A stretch of DNA of 7,509 nt, taken from assembly GCA_019894875.1 (NCBI GenBank), contig JAGXNR010000130.1, positions 1 to 7,509 on the forward strand. Direction: 5' to 3'. The notes beneath the pieces were generated by a model. The model was not told the origin of the DNA. It saw nothing but the letters and a program-made list of their open reading frames with translations, and ran no database searches. The DNA is from Promethearchaeota archaeon (GTDB lineage: Archaea; Asgardarchaeota; Lokiarchaeia; Sigynarchaeales; SOKP01). Shown in pieces: positions 1-5,491 of the stretch. Each line of letters starts with the position of its first letter. Within the stretch, counting starts at the first letter, position 1. The position numbers and the translations under genes were made by a program.

Positions 1-131
1 CCTGGTGGAATATTTAATCCTAAATTAGTCATTTCTGCAAGATTTGCACCTTTTCCGCCGAGTAAATTCTTTAAATCTTTATTTCCCTCGTGAAAATCAT
101 AAATAAATTTCGTTTTTCCTGTACTTGTCAT
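1..131 (-). CDS. ppdK: Pyruvate, phosphate dikinase, N-terminal fragment (runs off the left edge)
   Basis: Only the first 43 codons lie in the window; the gene continues past base 1. Reading from the ATG at 131, residues 9-14 are FIYDFH, followed by a glycine-rich stretch with [10 protein letters not shown] at residues 25-34 and LGLNIPPG at 37-44. This is the characteristic start of the PPDK ATP-grasp domain, with the 'GGKGxNLxEM...G(L)xVPPG' signature. PPDK interconverts pyruvate + ATP + phosphate and PEP + AMP + diphosphate in the cytoplasm. PEP synthase shares the GGKGA motif, but the spacing to the start and the 'NLAEM...LGL..PPG' wording fit PPDK better. The start is supported by a GGTAAG purine stretch just upstream and a TATA-like box about 60 bases upstream. 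It lies 157 bases downstream of the HAD gene's stop, with an oligo-T tract between, so it is probably a separate transcript. Confidence 0.87.
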   Translation of the reverse strand, partial: MTSTGKTKFIYDFHEGNKDLKNLLGGKGANLAEMTNLGLNIPP

Positions 132-184
132 TTTTTTCTTACCAAATTCTCAATTATCATCAATGGTATTACATTAAAACAATA

Positions 185-197
185 CTTTATATTTTAC
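185..197 (-). promoter_or_regulatory. Candidate TATA box for PPDK
   Basis: On the minus strand this reads GTAAAATATAAAG, a TATA-like element centred about 60 bases before the PPDK ATG at 131. An archaeal start site about 26 bases further on would leave a leader of roughly 34 bases, enough to include the GGTAAG stretch ahead of the ATG. The assignment rests on position and composition only. The background is AT-rich, so false matches are easy. Confidence 0.35.
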
Positions 198-203
198 TAT
201 AAT

Positions 204-226
204 AACTTAGGTAGTATTTCTAAGTT
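204..226. repeat. Inverted repeat upstream of the PPDK promoter
   Basis: A perfect 7-bp inverted repeat, AACTTAG (204-210) and CTAAGTT (220-226), is separated by 9 bases. It lies just upstream of the candidate PPDK TATA box, where archaeal activators or repressors often bind, and about 63 bases past the HAD stop. It could be a regulator's operator or a chance palindrome. The 7-bp stem is too AT-rich to be a convincing terminator hairpin. Confidence 0.35.
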
Positions 227-244
227 TAATAATTTACAATAATG

Positions 245-251
245 AAAAAAA
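245..251 (-). terminator. Oligo-T terminator after the HAD gene
   Basis: Seven A residues on the plus strand give a T7 run on the minus strand about 38 bases past the HAD stop codon. A T5 run (271-275) lies between them. Archaeal RNA polymerase terminates intrinsically at such non-template T tracts without needing a hairpin. Confidence 0.45.
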
Positions 252-288
252 CTTTACGAATAAATGAACGAAAAACAGTCTTATTAGA

Positions 289-1098
289 TTAGGCTTTATT
301 AAACGCGCTCAAAAGCTCCCAAATTCCATCTATTATGAAATCGGGTTTATAATCACTGCTATCGATCATATCTATAGTAGTTTCTCCAGATAAAACACAA
401 CATGTTGTTATTCCGGCATTTTTACCCATTTTTATATCTGTATAAAGGCGATCACCGAACATTACAGCATCTTTGGGTGAGAATCCTAATTGATTTAATT
501 TGAATAAGAGCATTTGTTGATTTGGTTTTCCTAAAACTTTAGGCATCCTCTCTGTTGCTTTATATAATAAGGCTGCAATTCCTCCTGCATCCGGAATATA
601 CCCATCTTCTGTAGGACATCTATTATCCAGATGCGTTGCAATATAAGGAAAATCTTTCTTTAATAGAAAATCTGTGGCTTTCGCAAGTCGACTATAGGTT
701 AATTCTTTATCAAAAGCAAGAACGATAACTTCTGGATCTTCCTCAGTTAATTCAAATCCTTCTTGTTTAAATTCTTCTTTGAGAGATCCTGTTCCCATTA
801 AGAATATTCGTTTAAAATGGTTCCTTTTAAGATAATCAATAGTTGGATGCTGAGATATAATAAGATTCTCAAGGGTAATATCAAGACTAAATCGATTTAA
901 TTTCTTAAGATAATCATTGGTTGAGATGCTTGAATTGTTTGAAAGAAAGTAAAAGTATTTTTTCTTCTCTTTAAGAGAAGATATCAATTCAATTACACCT
1001 TTGAATAGCTTATTTCCTAAATAAATGGTCCCATCTAAATCAAAAAAATACACTTGTTTCTCTGTTAATTCATAAATGTTGGTATCGTGAAAAGGCAT
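289..1098 (-). CDS. HAD superfamily IIA sugar/phosphoglycolate-type phosphatase (NagD-like)
   Basis: This 269-residue cytoplasmic phosphatase has all four HAD motifs. Motif I is DLDGT at 20-24, with nucleophile D20 and acid/base D22. Motif II is in SNNSS at 53-57. The motif III lysine is K191 in GKP. Motif IV is GDRLYTD at 215-221, with D216 and D221 as Mg ligands. Two features are typical of the C2a-capped HAD-IIA group (NagD, 4-nitrophenylphosphatase, phosphoglycolate phosphatase): the large insertion between motifs II and III, and the C-terminal LSGET (237-241) after GITTCCV. The length is normal for that group. The natural substrate cannot be read from sequence; this group acts on small phosphorylated metabolites such as nucleotides, sugar phosphates or phosphoglycolate. 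The ATG at 1098 is favoured because a TATA-like box sits 27-28 bases before it and no Shine-Dalgarno is visible, which fits a leaderless mRNA. Neighbouring genes give no functional clue, and it appears to be transcribed alone. Confidence 0.9.
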   Translation of the reverse strand: MPFHDTNIYELTEKQVYFFDLDGTIYLGNKLFKGVIELISSLKEKKKYFYFLSNNSSISTNDYLKKLNRFSLDITLENLIISQHPTIDYLKRNHFKRIFLMGTGSLKEEFKQEGFELTEEDPEVIVLAFDKELTYSRLAKATDFLLKKDFPYIATHLDNRCPTEDGYIPDAGGIAALLYKATERMPKVLGKPNQQMLLFKLNQLGFSPKDAVMFGDRLYTDIKMGKNAGITTCCVLSGETTIDMIDSSDYKPDFIIDGIWELLSAFNKA

Positions 1099-1120
1099 AT
1101 TAGATATTAAAAAACAGTTT

Positions 1121-1130
1121 AGATATAATA
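1121..1130 (-). promoter_or_regulatory. TATA box of the HAD phosphatase gene (leaderless)
   Basis: The minus strand reads TATTATATCT, centred 27-28 bases before the A of the ATG at 1098. That is the normal TATA-to-start-site distance in archaea, so transcription would begin at or next to the start codon. No Shine-Dalgarno is present, which agrees. Confidence 0.5.
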
Positions 1131-1136
1131 GAAAAG

Positions 1137-1145
1137 AAAAAAAAA
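1137..1145 (-). terminator. Oligo-T terminator after the SCP2 gene
   Basis: Nine consecutive T residues on the minus strand, followed by a T4 run, lie about 20 bases past the SCP2 stop codon and immediately upstream of the HAD promoter. This is a good archaeal hairpin-independent terminator and would isolate the HAD gene's transcription from the genes upstream. Confidence 0.55.
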
Positions 1146-1164
1146 TAAATAAATTTTCCTTATT

Positions 1165-1587
1165 TTAATAGAATTCAGTTTCAATTGTTGTAGTACTATT
1201 AACGAGTTCTGCGGCGGCTCTCGTAGCTTTTAACACCTTCGCCATATCGCCTTTAAGTTTGAATTTTCCGGCAAGGAGCCCGCGGATTGGATCTAATTCT
1301 TTTTTCAAAACCTGTTCCCATGCATCATAAGGCCCTGAATATTCATACTCCGCACCAGTTTCTTCTCCTTCCTTTAGTACTCTACATCCTGTACATTCAC
1401 CGTGATAAAGCCCTACAAACATTCTTATTTCATGATCTAAATTCCCTGCGGGTTCAACAATAAAGAGAAAATCACCTTCCCATCCGTCTGGAGGAAATCC
1501 TTTTGGTCCAGCAGCATCTCTATAATTCTCATTCGCATTAAGAGCTTTAGCATATGCTTCAGCCCATTCTTGAGTCCCAAATTTCAT
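1165..1587 (-). CDS. SCP2 (sterol carrier protein 2)-domain lipid-binding protein
   Basis: This small soluble protein has 140 residues from the ATG at 1587. It begins MKFGTQEW, and the C-terminal half (about 85-137) has the pattern of single-domain prokaryotic SCP2-like proteins: GPYDAWEQVL, then DPIRGLLAGKFKLKGDMAKVLK (99-120), then an alanine-rich helix ending in a short strand. SCP2 domains bind fatty acyl chains, acyl-CoAs or other lipids in a hydrophobic tunnel. It lies directly downstream of a long-chain acyl-CoA ligase with no T tract between, so co-transcription and a role in carrying that enzyme's substrate or product are reasonable inferences. The frame also allows a GTG start three codons earlier (1596). 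I prefer the ATG because a GAGTGAT purine-rich sequence, partly matching a Shine-Dalgarno, lies five to eleven bases before it and the family start resembles MKFGT. A C-x-x-C pair (C65, C68) is unusual. The protein is acidic with no signal peptide or membrane segment. Confidence 0.82.
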   Translation of the reverse strand: MKFGTQEWAEAYAKALNANENYRDAAGPKGFPPDGWEGDFLFIVEPAGNLDHEIRMFVGLYHGECTGCRVLKEGEETGAEYEYSGPYDAWEQVLKKELDPIRGLLAGKFKLKGDMAKVLKATRAAAELVNSTTTIETEFY

Positions 1588-1633
1588 TATTATCACTCAA
1601 CCAATTCATTTAATTTAATTTTTATTTGTATAG

Positions 1634-1646
1634 TTTATTTAATAAA
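1634..1646 (-). promoter_or_regulatory. Possible promoter of the SCP2 gene
   Basis: The minus strand reads TTTATTAAATAAA, centred about 53 bases before the SCP2 ATG. It would give a leader of about 27 bases that retains the weak Shine-Dalgarno. It may be an internal promoter supplementing read-through from the acyl-CoA ligase gene. The evidence is weak in AT-rich sequence. Confidence 0.3.
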
Positions 1647-1673
1647 GAATTTCATAAATATTCTAGTTTTTAT

Positions 1674-3392
1674 CTACTCAATTAATCCTTTTTCTTTCAT
1701 TTTTGCAATTTCTTCTTCTCTTAATTTTTTCTTAAAAAGTTTCATGACCATCGTGAGAGGTAGATTTTCCTTAAATTCAACCGCCTTTGGTAAAGCATAC
1801 GGTTTCACTTTATCTCGTAAAAATTCTATAAATTCTTCTTCTTTTACTTTATTTTTAAACTCTTGCTTTAACTGAATAAACGCCTTCACTCTTTCACTAC
1901 CCGGGCGCTCAGGATCTGGGATTCCAATAACTCCCGCTATATCAACTGCGGGGTGCTCAGTCAGGAGATCATCAATAACTCTGGAATAAACCTTATTTCC
2001 TGATACATTTATCATGTCCTTAACTCTATCAACAATATGAAAGTATCCATCTTCATCCATTATTGCTACATCCCCCATGGGGAGCCATCCACCTTCCATT
2101 AAGCCTTTTCCTTCTTCGGGAAAATAGCCTTTCATTACTTGAGGACCTTTAACCCAAATCTCACCAGCTTCGCCGAATGGGACATCTACTCCATTAGAAC
2201 CAACAATTCTAATTTCTGTATCTGGGACAGGTATCCCAACACCTCTTTTAAGTTCCCTCATAAAGCCAGTTACTTTTGATAGCGCCGAAAGGTTTATACT
2301 TACTGCAGCAGTCGTTTCTGTTGCGCCATAACCTTCTCCCATAGGTACTCCAGTTTTTTTTTCAAATTCTTTTGCTATATCAGGTGGTAATCCTGCTGCG
2401 CCAGAATAATAAAAAATCTGAGCTTTTGGAAGATTTAAATCTTTAAGAAACAAATAATGAGTTGGGACTGCAAAAACTATAAAGGGGCGTACTTCCGTTA
2501 TAGTTTTAGATATTCTTATCATGTCTCTTGGATCCATTAAATAAATTTTTAATCCCCATGAAATTCCCGCATGAATTGCCCAGTGTCCATATTGGTGAAA
2601 AATGGGTACACATACAACTACAGCAGATTTTCCAACAATACCCGTTTTTAATGGATCCATCATCCAATGAATCGATTGTCTTATATTCGTTGTTATATTA
2701 AAATGTGTCAACATTGTGCCTTTGGGTAATCCTGTTGTACCACCAGTAAAAGGTAATAATGCCATATCTTTCTCAGGATTTATCTCAACTGATTTTTCAA
2801 GGGGTTCATATTTTTCAAGTAAGTCACTAAGCAAATAATAGTTTTCTTCTGTTACCTCTTTAACTTCGGGCAAGGTATAATCAGGGAACAATCTAGTCGG
2901 TGCATATATAATTGTTTTAAGATCAACTTCTTTTTTCACTTCAGCAATTCTCTCTAATCTTCTATAAGAACAGAATACAGTTTTAACGCCACTCTCTTTA
3001 ATTTCATATATTAAATCGTTAGTTTTATGTAATATACTAAGGGGAATGTGTACTACACCAATTTTCATTGCAGCATAATCTATAATTATAAACTCAGGAC
3101 AAGATGGTAAAACTGAAGCAACCATATCACCTTTTTTCAATCCAAAGTCTATTAAAGCATTTGCTAGTTTATCTACTTTTAACTTTAACTCTTTATATGA
3201 AATCTCTTCATCCACATATACACATGCGATATTATTAGGATAATTTGTAGCACTATCTTCAAGATATTGATAAACATTCATTTTAGGGTATGGTTCCATT
3301 GAAGATTTTAGCTTAAATGGTCCTATAAAGTAAGATTTTAACCATGGTTTATCAGCATACGTTGATTTTTTTTCTTCACCCATATCTCTCAT
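1674..3392 (-). CDS. Long-chain fatty acid-CoA ligase (AMP-forming, FadD-like)
   Basis: This 572-residue cytosolic ANL-superfamily enzyme activates a carboxylic acid to an acyl-adenylate and then to acyl-CoA, using ATP and CoA. The phosphate-binding loop is TGGTTGLPKG at 216-225; TGG in place of the usual TSG also occurs in bacterial FadD and points to long-chain substrates. Other landmarks are GYGATETT at 354-361, D441 in GDVA (ribose binding), DRVKDMI at 455-461 in the hinge, and NVSGNKVY at 462-469. The C-terminal catalytic lysine is probably K551 in LPLTMVMK. Two positions depart from consensus. The residue before that lysine is Met instead of Gly. The usual P-x-E-V/I-E after the SG-N-K-V-Y segment is S-R-V-I-D. 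It starts 35 bases after the aldehyde oxidoreductase stop and precedes an SCP2 gene, suggesting acyl chain activation downstream of aldehyde oxidation. Translation may start at the ATG at 3392 or, better placed for a leaderless mRNA, at 3383 (MGEEKK). Confidence 0.9.
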   Translation of the reverse strand: MRDMGEEKKSTYADKPWLKSYFIGPFKLKSSMEPYPKMNVYQYLEDSATNYPNNIACVYVDEEISYKELKLKVDKLANALIDFGLKKGDMVASVLPSCPEFIIIDYAAMKIGVVHIPLSILHKTNDLIYEIKESGVKTVFCSYRRLERIAEVKKEVDLKTIIYAPTRLFPDYTLPEVKEVTEENYYLLSDLLEKYEPLEKSVEINPEKDMALLPFTGGTTGLPKGTMLTHFNITTNIRQSIHWMMDPLKTGIVGKSAVVVCVPIFHQYGHWAIHAGISWGLKIYLMDPRDMIRISKTITEVRPFIVFAVPTHYLFLKDLNLPKAQIFYYSGAAGLPPDIAKEFEKKTGVPMGEGYGATETTAAVSINLSALSKVTGFMRELKRGVGIPVPDTEIRIVGSNGVDVPFGEAGEIWVKGPQVMKGYFPEEGKGLMEGGWLPMGDVAIMDEDGYFHIVDRVKDMINVSGNKVYSRVIDDLLTEHPAVDIAGVIGIPDPERPGSERVKAFIQLKQEFKNKVKEEEFIEFLRDKVKPYALPKAVEFKENLPLTMVMKLFKKKLREEEIAKMKEKGLIE

Positions 3393-3400
3393 CCAATCAA

Positions 3401-3410
3401 GTATTTAAAA
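3401..3410 (-). promoter_or_regulatory. Candidate TATA box for the acyl-CoA ligase gene
   Basis: The minus strand reads TTTTAAATAC, centred about 23 bases before the ATG at 3383 and only about 14 before the ATG at 3392. The spacing fits a leaderless transcript starting at the second methionine and excludes 3392 as the start of transcripts from this box. If the gene is read through from AOR instead, 3392 remains possible. Confidence 0.4.
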
Positions 3411-3413
3411 ATT

Positions 3414-3421
3414 AAAAAAAA
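3414..3421 (-). terminator. Oligo-T tract after the AOR gene
   Basis: A T8 run on the minus strand begins 6 bases past the AOR stop codon. It probably terminates part of the AOR transcripts just ahead of the ligase gene's own TATA-like box. AOR and ligase may therefore be separately adjustable although only 35 bases apart. Confidence 0.45.
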
Positions 3422-3427
3422 TAAAAT

Positions 3428-5287
3428 TTAATAAATTTCTTTTATAGCCCACTCTAATCCAAGTTCTTTTAATTTCTCCTTAGTTGGTTTCCCTGTTTCT
3501 TTATCCCAACCACGATAGTCGTAATATGCATCTAATAATGGATCCAAATTTACAACTTGACCTTTAGCGGGGCCTTCAGGCATTGGTTCTTCTAATAAAC
3601 GTGCAGGTAATGTATCATCAGCTCTTGTAATTCCTTCTCTTACGTTGTAAACCCTTGCTAGATTGTACAATCGTTCACCTGCTTTGGCAAAATCTTCAAC
3701 AGTAAAAGGGTATCCTAATAATTTCTCTATTAAAGAAGCCCAATCTTCTGAGGATAAAACCATCCCCATAAATTTACAAGCCCCTATTGAATCAAAAACA
3801 CCAAATGCATCTTCAAAATCCTTATTTACTTTAGTATCCTCAGGATTTTCAGTAAGAACATCTCCAACTTCAGCATTTTCAACAATCATAAAAGGCATTG
3901 ATAAAAATGCTGGTCCTTCAATGAATCCGGTGATATGACAACCTCCTCGATTTGCTACTGCAAAGCCTAATCCCGAAATTTTAGCGGCTCTACTATCATA
4001 AGCCGGAAGTTCTAAGCCTTTAACTTGCATAGCAAACCTTATTGAATCATTGCCAAGTTTTTCTGCCATGATTCTTGAACCTTCAGCTATTAAATCGCCA
4101 ATACCTTCTCTTTTACTTATCATAGGAATAATATCTACTAGAAGATCAGCATTACCAAAATTAAACTCTAATCCATTAGTATCTTCTTTTGTCAGTATAC
4201 CTTTCTCATAACATTCCATGGCAAAAGCGATTGAACCTCCAGCTGAAATTACATCAATGCCGTATTCATTGCAAAGAAAATGAGCCATAGTAATAGCTTC
4301 CAAGTTATCAACCCCACAACTCGTCCCTAGAGCACCAAGTGTTTCATATTCTGGACCCTCCCCGGAACCCTTATATTTGCCTTCTTTAATTTCTGTAATT
4401 CTTCCACAAGCAATTGGACATGCAAAACATGGTTTTCTTCCAATAAGGATAGTTTCATTAATTGCAGTTCCGTTTATTTTGTCCAAATTTGGGAAAACAC
4501 CAGTTTGAAAGTTATTTGTTGGTAACCCACCCTTAACTCCAACTAAATCAACCATTGTAGCGGTTCCAAAAACTTCCAGAGTCATTTTCAATAAACTTTG
4601 ATTTACCCAATCATACCTTTGTTTAGCTTCTGCCTTAAATTCGTCTGGATTTGCTACTTCGATTTTCGCATTTCCTTTAGATGCAATTGCTTTCAAGTTC
4701 TTAGAACCCATTACTGTTCCCATACCACATCTACCGGCAGCTCTACCATAATTTGGTTTATCACAATCATTCATAATTGCTGCGTATTTAACTAGATTCT
4801 CACCACCAATACCTATGCAAGCCACATTGAATTTGTCACCTAAATCTTCTTTGATTATCCTTGTGGTTTCTGATGTGTTTTTCCCCCAGAGATGAGAGGC
4901 ATCTTTAAGTTCAGCTTTACCATCCTCGGTGACTAAATAGACAGGTTTTGAAGATATTCCTTCAAAGATCACACCGTCAAATCCAGACCTCTTGAGATCT
5001 CGACCCCAAAAACCCGCGGAATTAGCTTCTCCCCAAATACCTGTTAAAGGTGATTTAGCAATAACACAATATCTTCCTGTACTTGGTGAAGGTGTTCCCG
5101 TTAATGGTCCTGTCATAAAAATTAATTTATTTTCAGGACCTAATGGATCGATTCCCTTTGGTACCTCATCAATCAGATATTTAGTAGCTAACCCTGCACC
5201 ACCCAAATACAGTTTTAAAGTCTCTTCGTCTGGAAATTCTTCACTGATACTACCATCTGTTAAATTAACTCTTAGAATTTTACCCAT
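3428..5287 (-). CDS. aor: Tungsten-containing aldehyde:ferredoxin oxidoreductase (AOR family)
   Basis: The protein has 619 residues from the ATG at 5287, normal for the family. AOR enzymes oxidise aldehydes to carboxylic acids and pass electrons to ferredoxin, using a tungsto-bispyranopterin and a [4Fe-4S] cluster. The N-terminal pterin-binding domain (about 4-205) ends with GRAAGRCGMGTVMGSKNLKA at 181-200. Cluster ligands are C287, C290 and C294 in CFACPIAC, and C504 in the SIGACKF segment. E313 (GPEYET) and H451 (GGCHITG) correspond to the active-site Glu and His known from the Pyrococcus enzyme. The sequence does not separate aldehyde-specific AOR from other WOR-type members, so the exact substrate is open. 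The adjacent fatty acyl-CoA ligase and SCP2 genes favour hydrophobic aldehydes. The start is questionable. The frame stays open upstream for eight more codons and encodes I-Y-G-Y just before MGKIL, and an AGGTG lies 8 bases before an ATT at 5299, so the true N-terminus may be four residues longer. No signal peptide is seen. Confidence 0.94.
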   Translation of the reverse strand: MGKILRVNLTDGSISEEFPDEETLKLYLGGAGLATKYLIDEVPKGIDPLGPENKLIFMTGPLTGTPSPSTGRYCVIAKSPLTGIWGEANSAGFWGRDLKRSGFDGVIFEGISSKPVYLVTEDGKAELKDASHLWGKNTSETTRIIKEDLGDKFNVACIGIGGENLVKYAAIMNDCDKPNYGRAAGRCGMGTVMGSKNLKAIASKGNAKIEVANPDEFKAEAKQRYDWVNQSLLKMTLEVFGTATMVDLVGVKGGLPTNNFQTGVFPNLDKINGTAINETILIGRKPCFACPIACGRITEIKEGKYKGSGEGPEYETLGALGTSCGVDNLEAITMAHFLCNEYGIDVISAGGSIAFAMECYEKGILTKEDTNGLEFNFGNADLLVDIIPMISKREGIGDLIAEGSRIMAEKLGNDSIRFAMQVKGLELPAYDSRAAKISGLGFAVANRGGCHITGFIEGPAFLSMPFMIVENAEVGDVLTENPEDTKVNKDFEDAFGVFDSIGACKFMGMVLSSEDWASLIEKLLGYPFTVEDFAKAGERLYNLARVYNVREGITRADDTLPARLLEEPMPEGPAKGQVVNLDPLLDAYYDYRGWDKETGKPTKEKLKELGLEWAIKEIY

Positions 5288-5477
5288 ATAACCGTAAATT
5301 TTCTTTACACCTCATTTTAAACTTGATTTTATTTATTCTTAATGTGGTTTTATGAATTAAACTAATTAATTAATCTTATTGCCTTAATTATAAAACAATT
5401 TCTATTTTTATTCTTAGAAAAGATAAAACTTCATTCAAATAATAATATCTTGAATTAAAAGTAAAAAACAGAAAAAC
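5288..5477. other. Intergenic region upstream of AOR: regulatory candidates only
   Basis: This very AT-rich gap lies between the oligo-T tract of the upstream DUF1512-like gene and the AOR start. It must hold the AOR promoter. Minus-strand TATA-like candidates are near 5313-5321, 5325-5336 and 5347-5356, and none is decisive. A perfect 10-base palindrome, ATTAATTAAT (5365-5374), and a 6-bp inverted repeat, ATTCAA/TTGAAT (5433-5438 and 5450-5455), are possible operators but could be chance in this composition. No gene or structured RNA is apparent. Confidence 0.4.
5297..5312 (-). promoter_or_regulatory. Shine-Dalgarno and possible AUU start of the AOR gene
   Basis: On the minus strand AGGTG (5312-5308) is followed by an 8-base spacer and then ATT (5299-5297), in frame with the AOR gene. 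The first ATG (5287) is 20 bases from AGGTG, too far for normal initiation. An in-frame TGA at 5314-5312 limits any extension. Starting at ATT would add (M)YGY before MGKIL, matching the Y/F-G-Y/W-x-G-K-I-L beginning I would expect of AOR proteins. The alternative is a leaderless start at the ATG. Confidence 0.5.
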
Positions 5478-5485
5478 AAAAAAAA
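5478..5485 (-). terminator. Oligo-T terminator after the DUF1512-like gene
   Basis: A T8 run on the minus strand starts 7 bases past the stop codon, followed by T5 (5472-5476) and T6 (5463-5468) runs. Successive T tracts are typical of efficient archaeal terminators. They suggest that AOR transcription starts afresh downstream. Confidence 0.6.
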
Positions 5486-5491
5486 GTTAAT

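Noticed and set aside
204..226. The inverted repeat as a hairpin terminator for the HAD gene
   Set aside because: The stem has only two G-C pairs and is not followed by a T run on the minus strand; the T7 tract at 245-251 is the better terminator.
1570..1875. Open plus-strand frame of about 100 codons opposite the ends of the ligase and SCP2 genes
   Set aside because: It is antisense to two well-supported genes, has composition typical of a shadow frame, and has no recognisable domain or promoter.
3663..5291. Three plus-strand open frames opposite AOR
   Set aside because: They all lie antisense to a full-length, motif-complete AOR gene and have no family resemblance or plausible signals of their own.
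5420..5455. Nested short inverted repeats (AAGATA/TATCTT and ATTCAA/TTGAAT) as a structured RNA
   Set aside because: The stems are 6 bp, almost all A-T, interleaved and mutually exclusive, and unlikely to fold stably.
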